64,000 nucleotides of DNA from contig NZ_RFFN01000002.1 in NCBI RefSeq assembly GCF_003696315.1, forward strand, positions 336,812 to 400,811. The letters are read 5' to 3'. The stretch comes from Pseudomonas songnenensis. GTDB lineage: Bacteria > Pseudomonadota > Gammaproteobacteria > Pseudomonadales > Pseudomonadaceae. The first letter of the stretch is position 1. Each line of letters begins with the position of its first letter. The translations under genes were made by a program, and so were the position numbers. The notes under the pieces were generated by a model that saw only the letters and a list, made by a program, of their open reading frames with translations, was not told the DNA's origin and did not search any database. Below, in pieces: positions 55,801 to 64,000 of the stretch.

Positions 55801-58800
55801 TTATCGCAGGGTCAGATGCCGGCTCATCAGGGCGCGCAGTGCGGCTGGTTTAACCGGCTTGGCAAGAAAATCCAGCCCGCTGGCATGAATCGCCGCGACC
55901 AGTTCCGGGCGGCCGTCGGCACTGATTACCACGCCCGGTACCGGCTCGCCGAGGCGGGTGCGCAGCCAGGCCATCAGCTCGGTGCCGGTCTGGCCCTCGT
56001 CCAGGTGATAGTCGACCAGCACCAGTTGCGGGCGAATGTCCTCGGCCAGCAGCGCTTCGCATTCGGCGCGGTTGCTGGCAGTCCATACCTGGCAGCCCCA
56101 GCGCGTGAGCAGGCTGCTCATGCCCACCAGAATGCTGTCCTCGTTGTCGATGCACAGCACCTGGGTGCCGGTCAGTGCCGTGTGTTGCGGTTCGCCGCGT
56201 CTTGCCACCTGCCGTGGCTGGCTGAGCGTGCGGGCGATCGGCACGGTGACACTGAACACGCTGCCCTTGCCTGGCCAGGAGCGCACCTCAAGGGGATGCT
56301 CAAGCACATGGCAGAGGCCATCGGCGATCGCCAGGCCCAGGCCAAGCCCCTTTTCGGCGCGGGTCTGGTGGCTGTCCAGGCGTTTGAATTCTTCGAAGAT
56401 CACCTTCAGCTTGTCCTGCGGAATGCCCGGTCCGCGGTCCCACACCTCGAGTCGCAGAGAGGCGCCTTGCCGGCGTACGCCGAGTACCACCCGGCCCTTG
56501 GCGTAGCGGAACGCGTTGGTGAGGAAGTTCTGCAGCACCCGGCGCAGCAGGCGGATGTCGCTGTCGACGCGCAGCTTGCTGCCGTGCACGCGGAAGTTCA
56601 CGCCCTGTTCACGGGCCAGCACGGTGAACTCGGTGCCGAGGGTGTCGAACAGCGTGGCCAACGGGAAGGGGTTGCGATCCGGGGTGACCCGGCCGCTTTC
56701 CAGGCGTGAGATATCCAGCAGATCGGTGATCAGGTCCTCGGCCGAGCGGAGCGAGCTGTCCAGATGCTGTACCAGCTCCTGGGCCTCCTTGGGCAAAGCG
56801 CTTTGCTGGTGCGACAGTGCCGCGGAGAACAGGCGTGCAGCATTGAGCGGCTGCATCAGGTCGTGGCTGACAGCGGCGAGGAAGCGCGTCTTCGACTGAT
56901 TGGCGGCTTCCGCCGTGCTCTTGGCTTCGATCAATGCCTGGTTGAGCTGCGACAGCTCCTGGGTGCGCTCGCTGACGCGCTGTTCGAGGCCTTCGTTGGC
57001 GTCTTTGAGCGCGCGTTCGGCCTCGCGGTAGGCGGTGATGTCGCTGAAGCTCATGACGAAGCCGCCGCCCGGCATCGGATTGCCGATCAGTTCGACCACG
57101 CGGCCGTTGGGGAACAGCCGCTCGGAGGTATGCGCACGGCCCTGGCGCATCCAGTACAGGCGCTTGGCCACATGGGTGTCGGGGTCGCCCGGGCCGCACA
57201 GGCCGCGCTCGGCGTTGTAGCGGATGATGTCGGCGATCGGCCGGCCGATGTAGACCAGCCCGTCCGGATACTCGAAAAGCTCCAGATAGCGGTGGTTCCA
57301 CGCCACCAGGCGCAGCGACTGGTCGACCACGCTGATGCCCTGGGTGATATTCTCGATCGCTCCTTGCAGCAGCGCACGGTTGAACTGCAGCACCTCGGAG
57401 GCTTCGCCGACGATGCGCACCACGTCGTCGACCTGCATGTCGCGGCCTTCCAGCGCCGCCTTGACCACAGCGCGCGTGGAGGACGCGCCGAGTACGCCGG
57501 CGAGCAGGCGCTCGGTATGCGCGATCCACTGGCCGTCGGCCTGCAGTTTGGGCGAGAAGTCCTGGCCGTGGCGGCGGGCGAAGCGCTGGAAACTTTGCTC
57601 GGCGCGCTCGGCACCGACGAAGCGCGATGCCAGGGTCAGCAGGTCCTCGACGCGCACGGCGAGCAGGCGCCGCGCGCCGGTGGGGGAGGTGATCTCCTGG
57701 CCGATGAAGCGGCTGGCCTGCCAGTGCTCGGCTACATGGGTCTGGGTCAGGATCGATACCCAGAAGAACAGCGTGGCATTGCCGATCAGCGACAGGGTCA
57801 CACCCAGCGTCAGACCGCTGAGGCCGAAACCGAGGCCGCCGTTGTACATCCAGTTCAGGCCCGGGAACATGTCCAGCGGCCAGCCGAGCAACGGCAGGAT
57901 CAGCGTGTAGAACCAGATCGCCGCACCGGCGGTCAGGCCGGCGAACACGCCACGGCGGTTGGCCTGCTTCCAGTACAGCGCGCCGACCATGGCCGGGGCC
58001 AGCTGCGTGATGGCGGCGAAGGCGATCTGGCCGATGGTGGCCAGGGAGGCGGTGGAGCCGAGCAGGCGGTAGCTGACGTAGGCCAGCAGGAGGATCGCCA
58101 CGATGGTGATGCGGCGTACCGAGAGCATCCAGTGGCGGAAGGCCTCGAAGGGGCGTTCGGCTTCCTGGCGGCGCAGCAGCCAGGGCAGCAGCATGTCATT
58201 GGAAACCATGGTGGAAAGCGCCACGCTGGCGACGATCACCATGCCGGTCGCCGCCGATGCACCGCCGATGAAGGCCAGCAGCGCGAGCCAGGGATGCAGC
58301 TCGGCCAGCGGCAGGCTGATGACGAACGAGTCCGGGGTCACGCCCGCCGGCAGCAGCATCTGCCCGGCGAGGGCAATCGGCACGACGAACACGGCAGCCA
58401 GCACGAGGTAGAGCGGGAACACCCAGCGAGCCAGGCGGAAGTCGCGCGGCTCGATGTTTTCCACCACCGCGACGTGGAACTGCCGTGGCAGGCAGACGAT
58501 CGCCATCATCGCCACGGTGGTCTGTACCAGCATGGCGGCCCAGTTGACGTTCTCGCTCCAAAAATCAGCGAGCTCGGGCGCGTCGTGGGCGCGGTTGAAC
58601 AGGTCGCCGAAACCGTTGTACAGGCCGAAGGTCACGAACGCGCCGACTGCCAGGAATGCCAGCAGCTTGATCAGCGATTCGAAGGCGATCGCCAGGACCA
58701 TGCCGCGGTGGTGCTCGGTCACGTCGAGATTGCGCGTGCCGAAGAGGATGGTGAACAGCGCCAGGACGATCGAGACGATCAATGCGGTGTCGCGGGTGCC

Positions 58801-59268
58801 GGTGCCGGCCGCCTCGACATTGATACCGCTCAGCACGTTTACGCCGAGCACGATGCCTTTCAGCTGCAGGGCGATGTAGGGCAGTACGCCGACCAGGCAG
58901 ATCAGGGTGACCACCACCGCCAGCACCTGCGACTTGCCGTAGCGTGCGGCGATGAAGTCGGCAATCGAGGTGATGTTCTCCTGCTTGCTGATCATGATCA
59001 TCTTCTGGATCACGTGCGGTGCGAACAGCATCAGCAGGATCGGGCCCAGATAGATCGGCAGGAATGCCCACAGCTGTTCGGTGGACTGGCCGACCGCACC
59101 GAAGAAGGTCCAGCTGGTGCAGTACACCGCCAGCGACAGGCTGTAGACCCAGGGCCGCAGGCGCGGCGACATGGAGGCGCTGTTACGGTCACCATAGAAG
59201 GCGATGGCGAACAGAATGGCCATATAGACGAGGGCGACCGCGGCGATCAGCCCGCCTGACAGCGTCAT
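55801..59268 (-). CDS. Hybrid sensor kinase fused to a sodium/solute symporter domain
   Basis: 1155 residues. Residues 1-500 form an SSS-family transporter of about 13 helices (VYSLSLAVYCTSWTFFGAVG; IADFIAARYGKSQVLAVVVT). Then a PAS domain at about 630-750 (ITQGISVVDQSLRLVAWNHR), a coiled coil, HisKA with His802 in AAVSHDLMQPLNAARLF, HATPase (NFLTNAFRYAKG, DRGPGIP, GLGLGLAIADG) and a C-terminal receiver (1035-1155) with phospho-Asp1086 in LVLVDYHLD and Lys in FLAKPVKPAAL. Same architecture class as CbrA-type kinases. No cognate regulator adjoins it. GGAG precedes ATG 59268. Confidence 0.94.
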   Translation of the reverse strand: MTLSGGLIAAVALVYMAILFAIAFYGDRNSASMSPRLRPWVYSLSLAVYCTSWTFFGAVGQSTEQLWAFLPIYLGPILLMLFAPHVIQKMIMISKQENITSIADFIAARYGKSQVLAVVVTLICLVGVLPYIALQLKGIVLGVNVLSGINVEAAGTGTRDTALIVSIVLALFTILFGTRNLDVTEHHRGMVLAIAFESLIKLLAFLAVGAFVTFGLYNGFGDLFNRAHDAPELADFWSENVNWAAMLVQTTVAMMAIVCLPRQFHVAVVENIEPRDFRLARWVFPLYLVLAAVFVVPIALAGQMLLPAGVTPDSFVISLPLAELHPWLALLAFIGGASAATGMVIVASVALSTMVSNDMLLPWLLRRQEAERPFEAFRHWMLSVRRITIVAILLLAYVSYRLLGSTASLATIGQIAFAAITQLAPAMVGALYWKQANRRGVFAGLTAGAAIWFYTLILPLLGWPLDMFPGLNWMYNGGLGFGLSGLTLGVTLSLIGNATLFFWVSILTQTHVAEHWQASRFIGQEITSPTGARRLLAVRVEDLLTLASRFVGAERAEQSFQRFARRHGQDFSPKLQADGQWIAHTERLLAGVLGASSTRAVVKAALEGRDMQVDDVVRIVGEASEVLQFNRALLQGAIENITQGISVVDQSLRLVAWNHRYLELFEYPDGLVYIGRPIADIIRYNAERGLCGPGDPDTHVAKRLYWMRQGRAHTSERLFPNGRVVELIGNPMPGGGFVMSFSDITAYREAERALKDANEGLEQRVSERTQELSQLNQALIEAKSTAEAANQSKTRFLAAVSHDLMQPLNAARLFSAALSHQQSALPKEAQELVQHLDSSLRSAEDLITDLLDISRLESGRVTPDRNPFPLATLFDTLGTEFTVLAREQGVNFRVHGSKLRVDSDIRLLRRVLQNFLTNAFRYAKGRVVLGVRRQGASLRLEVWDRGPGIPQDKLKVIFEEFKRLDSHQTRAEKGLGLGLAIADGLCHVLEHPLEVRSWPGKGSVFSVTVPIARTLSQPRQVARRGEPQHTALTGTQVLCIDNEDSILVGMSSLLTRWGCQVWTASNRAECEALLAEDIRPQLVLVDYHLDEGQTGTELMAWLRTRLGEPVPGVVISADGRPELVAAIHASGLDFLAKPVKPAALRALMSRHLTLR

Positions 59269-59380
59269 GCAAACTCCAGAAAGCGAGGGGTAGGCGTCAG
59301 ATCGGTGTCCGCGGGCCCAGAGGTGCGCCGCATTCATTCAGCCCTGACGACTCATTAATAGGCTCAATCCGCGAAGTTTC

Positions 59381-59456
59381 GCAGCATTGCTGCGCCCCGT
59401 GTGCTGGGTTGCGACCAAGGTCGCATGTGTCTAGCACGGGGCCGCAGCAGCGATGC
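59381..59456. repeat. 76 bp nested palindrome between divergent genes
   Basis: An inner perfect stem TGCGACC/GGTCGCA (59410-59425) lies inside outer arms GCTGCGCCCC-GT-GTGCT (59389-59405) and AGCAC-GGGGC-C-GCAGC (59433-59448), pairing about 15 bp with two small bulges; flanks add weaker pairing. It occupies the middle of the 279 nt divergent gap between the kinase and GNAT genes. No U-tract follows, so it is not a normal terminator. Confidence 0.55.
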
Positions 59457-59547
59457 CGGTCGTCTGTGCAATGGTCTGTCGCCTTCGCCATGGGTTACTG
59501 TCTCGGCATACGTCAGTTCACCCGTCTTTCATAAACAGGAGCATGTC

Positions 59548-60108
59548 ATGTTCAGCCCGCATCCGGTAACCCTGCAGCGCGGGGCGCTGCGCCTGGCGCC
59601 GCTGATGGAGGCGGATATTCCGGAGCTGGTGGCGCTGGCGGAACGAAACCGTGGCGAGCTGACGTTCATGAACGGGCCGCTGCGTCCCGATTGGTATCGC
59701 CATGCGCTGGCAGAGCAGCGAGACGGTCGCGCAGTAGTGTTCAGCATACGAATGGCAGAGCGGTTGATCGGTACTACCCGCTTCGCCGATTTCGTCAGCA
59801 GTCTGCCTGCGGCTGAACTCGGATGGACCTGGCTGGATCAGGCAGAGCACGGCACCGGGCTCAATGCCTCGATCAAGTTCCTGTTGCTGCGTCACGCGTT
59901 CGAGGAATGGCAGCTGGTGCGGCTGCAGCTGAAAACCGCCGCCAGCAACCTGCGCTCGCAGCGGGCCATCGAGAAGCTCGGTGCCGAGCGTGAGGGTGTA
60001 TTGCGCAACCACCGGAGGCTGGCGGACGGTCGGCTCGACGATACCGTGCTGTACAGCATCACCGACCGTGACTGGCCACAAGTCAGGCAACGCCTCGCTG
60101 CCGAGTGA
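59548..60108 (+). CDS. GNAT acetyltransferase, RimJ/RimL type
   Basis: 186 residues. The N-terminus VTLQRGALRLAPLMEADIPE and the acetyl-CoA/C-terminal part VRLQLKTAASNLRSQRAIEK, LGAEREGVLRNHRRLADGRL match the RimJ/RimL-like group acting on protein N-termini or small molecules. Substrate unknown. AGGAG at 7 nt precedes ATG 59548. Divergent from the sensor kinase. Confidence 0.88.
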   Translation: MFSPHPVTLQRGALRLAPLMEADIPELVALAERNRGELTFMNGPLRPDWYRHALAEQRDGRAVVFSIRMAERLIGTTRFADFVSSLPAAELGWTWLDQAEHGTGLNASIKFLLLRHAFEEWQLVRLQLKTAASNLRSQRAIEKLGAEREGVLRNHRRLADGRLDDTVLYSITDRDWPQVRQRLAAE

Positions 60109-60262
60109 CGGTGGCCGAAGCTGCGCTACGCATCGCCTGATACAACCACTTCGGTTATCGTGCGGTGCTTTGTCGCGCAGCCCGCTTGATCCATGGGTAG
60201 TGCCAGCCCGTTTATCGGTGGGCCTGGTCCGGTCGTCGCGATGACGCTTACAAGGAGTTTCG

Positions 60263-60979
60263 ATGTCCCGCTCGCAAGAGTTTGCCCACGGTTGCCGTGA
60301 CATTCTGCCGTTGATTCTCGGCGCGATCCCATTCGGGGTGATCTTCGGTACGCTGGCGGTCGCTGCCGGGTTGTCCGGATGGCAGACGATGGGCATGTCT
60401 TCGCTGGTATTCGCCGGCTCCGCGCAGTTCATCGCCGTCACGCTGATCACCGGCGGAGTAGGGGCCGCGGTGGTGTTGCTGACGACCTTCGTGGTGAACC
60501 TGCGTCATGCGTTGTATAGCGCTGCCCTGCAGCCGTTCGTTCGTCACCTGCCCGGGCGCTGGCGAGTACCGTTGGCCTTCTGGCTGACAGACGAGGCTTT
60601 CGCCGTGGTACAGAACCGCTACGCCCGTGACGATGGCTCGCCCTACAAGCACTGGTTCTTCCTCGGTGCCGCGCTGACCATGTACATCAGTTGGCAGCTG
60701 GCGACCCTGGCAGGAGTGGCCTTCGGTCGGGCTGTTCCGGATCTTGCCAGCTGGGGGCTGGACTTCGCCATGATCGCCACCTTCATCGGCATCGCCGTGC
60801 CGATGATGCGTACTCGCCCGCAGGTTGCCTCCGCACTGGTGGCCGGCGCTGTCGCATTGCTGACCTGGGACTTGCCTTACAAGCTCGGGCTGCTCGCTGT
60901 TGCCATGGCCGGTATCGTCGTTGGCGTCTGGCTGGAGCGCCGTGCCGAGGCCGCAGCTCGCCTGGAGGGAGCGCTATGA
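60263..60979 (+). CDS. azlC: AzlC branched-chain amino acid exporter, large subunit
   Basis: 238 residues, multiple helices. AzlC/YgaZ signature [37 protein letters not shown] and [30 protein letters not shown]. Probably exports branched-chain amino acids or methionine with AzlD. AAGGAG precedes ATG; stop overlaps azlD. The 154 nt upstream (60109-60262) shows no feature I can support. Confidence 0.93.
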   Translation: MSRSQEFAHGCRDILPLILGAIPFGVIFGTLAVAAGLSGWQTMGMSSLVFAGSAQFIAVTLITGGVGAAVVLLTTFVVNLRHALYSAALQPFVRHLPGRWRVPLAFWLTDEAFAVVQNRYARDDGSPYKHWFFLGAALTMYISWQLATLAGVAFGRAVPDLASWGLDFAMIATFIGIAVPMMRTRPQVASALVAGAVALLTWDLPYKLGLLAVAMAGIVVGVWLERRAEAAARLEGAL

Positions 60980-61302
60980 GTACCTGGTTGCTGATCTTCG
61001 GCATGCTGGCGATCACCTTCGTGATTCGCTACAGCTTCTTCGCCTGGCCCGATCTGCGCTTTCCCCGAGCCATCGAGCAGGGCCTGCATTACGTGCCGGT
61101 GGCCGTGCTCACGGCCATCGTGGTGCCGGGCATGCTGATGCCCGAGGGCGCTTGGGCGCTGCACTGGGACAACGCCTATCTGCTGGCCGGCCTGCTGGCT
61201 ATCGTCATCGCCGCGCTCACCCGCAATCTGCTGGCGACGATCGCCGGCGGGCTGCTCAGCTTCTTCCTGCTGCGCTGGGCGCTCGGGCAGTTGCCGATAT
61301 GA
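60976..61302 (+). CDS. azlD: AzlD branched-chain amino acid exporter, small subunit
   Basis: 108 residues, four helices: [57 protein letters not shown] and [18 protein letters not shown]. Partner of AzlC. Its ATG overlaps the azlC stop and its stop overlaps the next ATG (ATGA twice), so three genes are coupled. Confidence 0.93.
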   Translation: MSTWLLIFGMLAITFVIRYSFFAWPDLRFPRAIEQGLHYVPVAVLTAIVVPGMLMPEGAWALHWDNAYLLAGLLAIVIAALTRNLLATIAGGLLSFFLLRWALGQLPI

Positions 61303-62711
61303 GCCGGATCCCGCCCGATACCGGTTCGCCGCGATCGTCAACGCCTGACGGGCCGGTCGCCACGCATTCGCAGTTCCGCCTGCTGGGCAAGCGGCGTTTC
61401 TTGCCGTTCTTCTGCACGCAGCTGCTCGGCGCATTCAATGACAACGTGTTCAAGCAGGCATTGATCCTGGCGATTCTGTTCAAGCTCGGCACGGCTGCGG
61501 ATACGAGTTTGCTGATCAATCTCTGCGCGTTGTTGTTCATTCTGCCGTTCTTCCTGTTCTCCGCATTGGGAGGGCAGTTCGGCGAGCGGTTCGAAAAGGC
61601 CTGGCTGATTCGTCGGATCAAGTTCGCGGAGATCCTGATCATGCTTGCCGGTGCGCTCGGCATGTTGCTCGGCAACCTGCCGCTGCTGCTGGTGGTGCTG
61701 TTCTGCATGGGCACGCAATCGGCGCTGTTCGGGCCGGTCAAGTATTCGATCCTGCCGCAGCAGCTTGCTGAAGATGAATTGGTCGGCGGCAATGCGCTGG
61801 TGGAGATGGGGACTTTCCTGGCAATTCTAGGCGGCACCATCGGCGCGGGCGTGCTGATGGCGAACGAGGGCTACGCCGAGCTTGTGGCCTTCAGCGTGGT
61901 GCTGATTGCCGTGTTCGGCTACTTGGCGAGCCTCGCCATTCCCGGTGGCACGGCTGCCCTTCCGACGTTGCATATGGATTGGCGCGTGCTGCGCCAATCC
62001 TGGCGAATTCTGCGGCTCGGATTCGGGCAGCAGCGGGCCGTATCGCGGGCGATGCTCGGCAACTCCTGGTTCTGGTTTCTCGGTGCGACCTATCTGACGC
62101 AGATTCCGGCCTTTGCCAAGGACTACCTGGGTGGCGATGAAAGCGTGGTGACGCTGATCCTGACGCTGTTCTCGGTGGGCATCGCGCTGGGCTCACTGTT
62201 GTGCGAACGGCTGTCGCGGCATCATGTGGAGATAGGGCTGGTGCCTTTCGGTGCGATTGGCCTGAGCCTCTGTGGAATCCTGTTGTGGTGGCACGCGGGG
62301 GATCATATGGCTTCCGCGGCAACCATCAGCTGGCTGGCATTGCTCGGCGAGCCCTCGGCTTGGTGGGTACTGGCGGACATTCTTGGCTTGGGCATTTTCG
62401 GGGGGCTGTATATCGTGCCGCTGTATGCGCTGATCCAGTCGCGCAGTGTGGTTCATGAGCGCTCGCGGGTGGTGGCGGCGAACAACATCCTCAATGCCCT
62501 GTTCATGGTCATGTCAGCCATCATCGCGATCGTGCTGCTGGTGTTGCTGGACCTGACGATTCCGCAGCTTTTCCTCGTGGTCTCGCTGCTCAGCGTGCTG
62601 GTCTGCGGCGCGCTGTTCATCGATGTGCCGGAGTTCATCGAGCGCTTTGTGCTTTGGTCGCTGGGGGATCGGTTGGGTGGAGTGCTGCTGGCGCAGCTGA
62701 GGTTGCGTTGA
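61299..62711 (+). CDS. MFS transporter, LplT-like
   Basis: 470 residues, 12 predicted helices. RRFLPFFCTQLLGAFNDNVF, GPVKYSILPQQLAEDELVGG and NALVEMGTFLAILGGTIGAG are the signature of lysophospholipid transporter LplT and of the transporter half of MFS-acyltransferase fusions. The protein ends after VPEFIERFVLWSLGD without the PlsC-like domain found in the fusions. Likely flips lysophospholipid inward, by family. Coupled to azlCD by an ATGA overlap, a link I cannot explain functionally. Confidence 0.88.
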   Translation: MSRIPPDTGSPRSSTPDGPVATHSQFRLLGKRRFLPFFCTQLLGAFNDNVFKQALILAILFKLGTAADTSLLINLCALLFILPFFLFSALGGQFGERFEKAWLIRRIKFAEILIMLAGALGMLLGNLPLLLVVLFCMGTQSALFGPVKYSILPQQLAEDELVGGNALVEMGTFLAILGGTIGAGVLMANEGYAELVAFSVVLIAVFGYLASLAIPGGTAALPTLHMDWRVLRQSWRILRLGFGQQRAVSRAMLGNSWFWFLGATYLTQIPAFAKDYLGGDESVVTLILTLFSVGIALGSLLCERLSRHHVEIGLVPFGAIGLSLCGILLWWHAGDHMASAATISWLALLGEPSAWWVLADILGLGIFGGLYIVPLYALIQSRSVVHERSRVVAANNILNALFMVMSAIIAIVLLVLLDLTIPQLFLVVSLLSVLVCGALFIDVPEFIERFVLWSLGDRLGGVLLAQLRLR

Positions 62712-62725
62712 TGAGGGGGGGAGGT

Positions 62726-62747
62726 CGGGGCGCTGATTAGCGCCCCG
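62726..62747. terminator. Hairpin between convergent MFS gene and rdgC
   Basis: 9 bp perfect stem CGGGGCGCT/AGCGCCCCG with a GATT loop between the two stops. No U-tract. Confidence 0.6.
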
Positions 62748-62753
62748 CTGGCA

Positions 62754-63674
62754 TCACACGCCCTGAGGGATTTCCTCGCCGCCGAACGCTTCGAACAGCG
62801 CCGGCAGAAACTCGCGGAAAGTCATCATCATCAGCAGGAAGCTGGCGTCCTGCTGAGCGAGCGCATCGTCGCCGCCATCCTGTTCGGCCTGGTCCTGCAG
62901 CAGTTCCTCGAAGCGCAGGCGCTTGATGATCAGCTTGTCGTCCAGCACGAAGGACAGCTTGTCCTGCCAGGCCAGGGACAGCTGGGTTACCTGCTTGCCG
63001 GCTTCCATGTGCTGCTGGATTTCATCGCTGGTCAGGTCCTGGCGCTTGCAGCGCACCACGCCGCCGTCCTCGTGGGTATCACGCAGTTCGCATTCGTCGA
63101 GCACGAAGAAGTCGGCAGCAGCCTTCTGCGTCTTCACCCAGTCGGTGAGGGTTGCGCTTGGTGCGACCTTCACTGTCAGCGGACGTACCGGCAGTGAGCC
63201 GATGGCTTCGCGCAGGGTGGAGAGCAGGTCCTCGGCTTTCTTCGGGCTGGCGGAGTTCACCAGAATCAGCCCGCGCTCGGCGTCGATCGCGGCGAAGGTG
63301 CCGGACTTGCGAATGAAGGCCCGCGGCAGGAAGGCCTGGATGATCTCGTCCTTGATCTGATCGCGTTCCTTCTTGTAGACCTTGCGCATCTGCTCGGCTT
63401 CGATTTCGTCGATCTTTTCCTTCACCGCGTCCTTGACCACGCTGCCGGGAAGGATGCGTTCTTCCTTGCGCGTGGCGATCAGCAGGAAGCCCTGGCTGAC
63501 ATGCACCAACGGTGCGTCTTCTCCCTTGCCGAACGGTGCGATGAAACCGTAGGTGCTCAGCTCCTGGCTGGCGCAGGGGCGGGCGGGTTTGGCGGCCAGT
63601 GCGGCTTCGAGTGTCTCGGCATCCAGAGCAACATTTTGGGTGAGACGGTAAACGAGCAGGTTACGAAACCACAT
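62754..63674 (-). CDS. rdgC: Recombination-associated protein RdgC
   Basis: 306 residues, matching the family length. [60 protein letters not shown] and [20 protein letters not shown] are characteristic. RdgC forms a ring dimer on double-stranded DNA and restrains RecA. GGAG lies upstream of the ATG. Upstream gap 63675-63838 contains a T9 tract near 63820 but no other feature I can support. Confidence 0.96.
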   Translation of the reverse strand: MWFRNLLVYRLTQNVALDAETLEAALAAKPARPCASQELSTYGFIAPFGKGEDAPLVHVSQGFLLIATRKEERILPGSVVKDAVKEKIDEIEAEQMRKVYKKERDQIKDEIIQAFLPRAFIRKSGTFAAIDAERGLILVNSASPKKAEDLLSTLREAIGSLPVRPLTVKVAPSATLTDWVKTQKAAADFFVLDECELRDTHEDGGVVRCKRQDLTSDEIQQHMEAGKQVTQLSLAWQDKLSFVLDDKLIIKRLRFEELLQDQAEQDGGDDALAQQDASFLLMMMTFREFLPALFEAFGGEEIPQGV

Positions 63675-63838
63675 GGCGAGGTAGATCTCCGGAAAGCAAA
63701 GGGGTGCATTATTCCCGCCTGGCTACTTAAGGCCAACCCTTGATGAAGTGAACGGGCTGCGGACAGGAAAAAAACGCCGCTTTAACGAGTGTTTTCCTAA
63801 GTCTTTGGAACTTCTGCAATTTTTTTTTCGAAAGGGGG

Positions 63839-63867
63839 TTGCCAAGGTCAGGAACCCTCTCTAGAAT
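63839..63867 (+). promoter_or_regulatory. tRNA-Val/Asp promoter
   Basis: TTGCCA (63839-63844), exact 17 nt spacer, TAGAAT (63862-63867), then GCGCCCC discriminator; an AT-rich tract (63818-63830) upstream resembles an UP element. Confidence 0.8.
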
Positions 63868-63889
63868 GCGCCCCACTTCGAGAGCAAAC

Positions 63890-63965
63890 GGGTGATTAGC
63901 TCAGCTGGGAGAGCATCTGCCTTACAAGCAGAGGGTCGGCGGTTCGATCCCGTCATCACCCACCA
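63890..63965 (+). tRNA. tRNA-Val (UAC)
   Basis: 76 nt including CCA. Acceptor GGGTGAT pairs with ATCACCC, D-arm TAGCTCAGCTGGGAGAGCA, anticodon TAC in CCTTACAAG, T-arm GGCGGTTCGATCCCGTC. First tRNA of a cluster that runs past the window end. Confidence 0.97.
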
Positions 63966-63978
63966 CTCGAGGTTTAGC

Positions 63979-64000
63979 GCAGCGGTAGTTCAGTCGGTTA
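63979..64000 (+). tRNA. tRNA-Asp, 5' part only
   Basis: 22 nt are present before the window ends: acceptor GCAGCGG, TA, then D-arm GTTCAGTCGGTTA, identical in style to pseudomonad tRNA-Asp (GUC). The anticodon is outside, so identity is by similarity and by the usual Val-Asp pairing. Confidence 0.7.

Noticed and set aside
56764..59259. 831-codon open frame antisense to the sensor kinase gene
   Set aside because: Gln/Glu/Asp/His-rich translation typical of the reverse complement of membrane-protein codons; the minus strand has an intact kinase.
60900..61298. In-frame upstream extension of the MFS gene reading through azlCD
   Set aside because: The extension overlaps two real genes in another frame; the ATGA-coupled ATG at 61299 is the natural start.
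52966..63674. rmuC/rdgC region as a phage-defence island
   Set aside because: Both are conserved housekeeping recombination genes with ordinary neighbours; no restriction, CBASS, Gabija, toxin or mobile genes are visible.

Overview
This 64 kb window is chromosomal DNA from a high-GC gammaproteobacterium, most probably a pseudomonad of the Pseudomonas stutzeri (Stutzerimonas) type. The evidence is the OprL-type Pal, an OprD-family porin, the block order proS-oprD-HIT-slyX-cold shock-dps-aspS-yebC-ruvCAB-ybgC-tolQRAB-oprL-cpoB-queE-queC-tRNA-Lys, which I know from P. aeruginosa, and uniform GC-rich codon use. The genus is well supported; the species is inference. No IS element, prophage, integrase, CRISPR array, toxin-antitoxin pair or rRNA operon is visible.

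Layout. 1-5.2 kb (minus): sulfur mobilisation (csdA and a truncated sufE-like gene) and lysine/diaminopimelate synthesis (dapD, dapC), with two small redox genes between them. 5.3-8.4 kb (minus): purM-purN followed by two envelope proteins. 8.8-11.7 kb (plus): a DUF2066 protein, an AI-2E family permease and hda. 11.8-19.2 kb: wrbA-arsC-DUF2069, a YihY-family membrane protein, a TlpA-like lipoprotein and proS followed by a lipoprotein and a lytic transglycosylase. 19.3-23.1 kb: OprD-family porin, HIT protein, SlyX, a membrane-anchored cold-shock protein and Dps. 23.4-33.8 kb (plus): aspS, yebC, ruvCAB and the full Tol-Pal cluster. 33.9-35.5 kb: queE, queC, tRNA-Lys. 35.7-45.9 kb: CoA transferase, nadA, bepA, a TusA-family gene, a second AI-2E permease, bcp, gcvR, dapA, bamC, purC, tRNA-Ser. 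46-52 kb: polB and the ydbH-ynbE-ydbL lipid-transport set. 52-64 kb: a Sel1-type gene behind a DnaA-box-containing region, rmuC, an MgtC/SapB protein, a large symporter-sensor kinase hybrid, GNAT, azlCD, an LplT-like MFS protein, rdgC, tRNA-Val and the start of tRNA-Asp.

How it fits together. Recurrent themes are envelope integrity (Tol-Pal, BamC, BepA, YdbH/YnbE/YdbL, transglycosylase), DNA processing (Hda, RuvABC, PolB, RmuC, RdgC), amino acid and purine synthesis, and tRNA charging or modification. Many neighbours are translationally coupled by 1-4 nt start/stop overlaps, and strong hairpins separate the units.

I did not find a convincing new system. The best leads are a PurC of the long ADE1-like subtype at the locus where P. 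aeruginosa has the short form; a tRNA-Lys to nadA interval that lacks the PQS locus found there in P. aeruginosa; an origin-like cluster of DnaA boxes at 52.35 kb; a nested 76 bp palindrome at 59.4 kb; and a four-helix membrane protein ending in a cold-shock domain.
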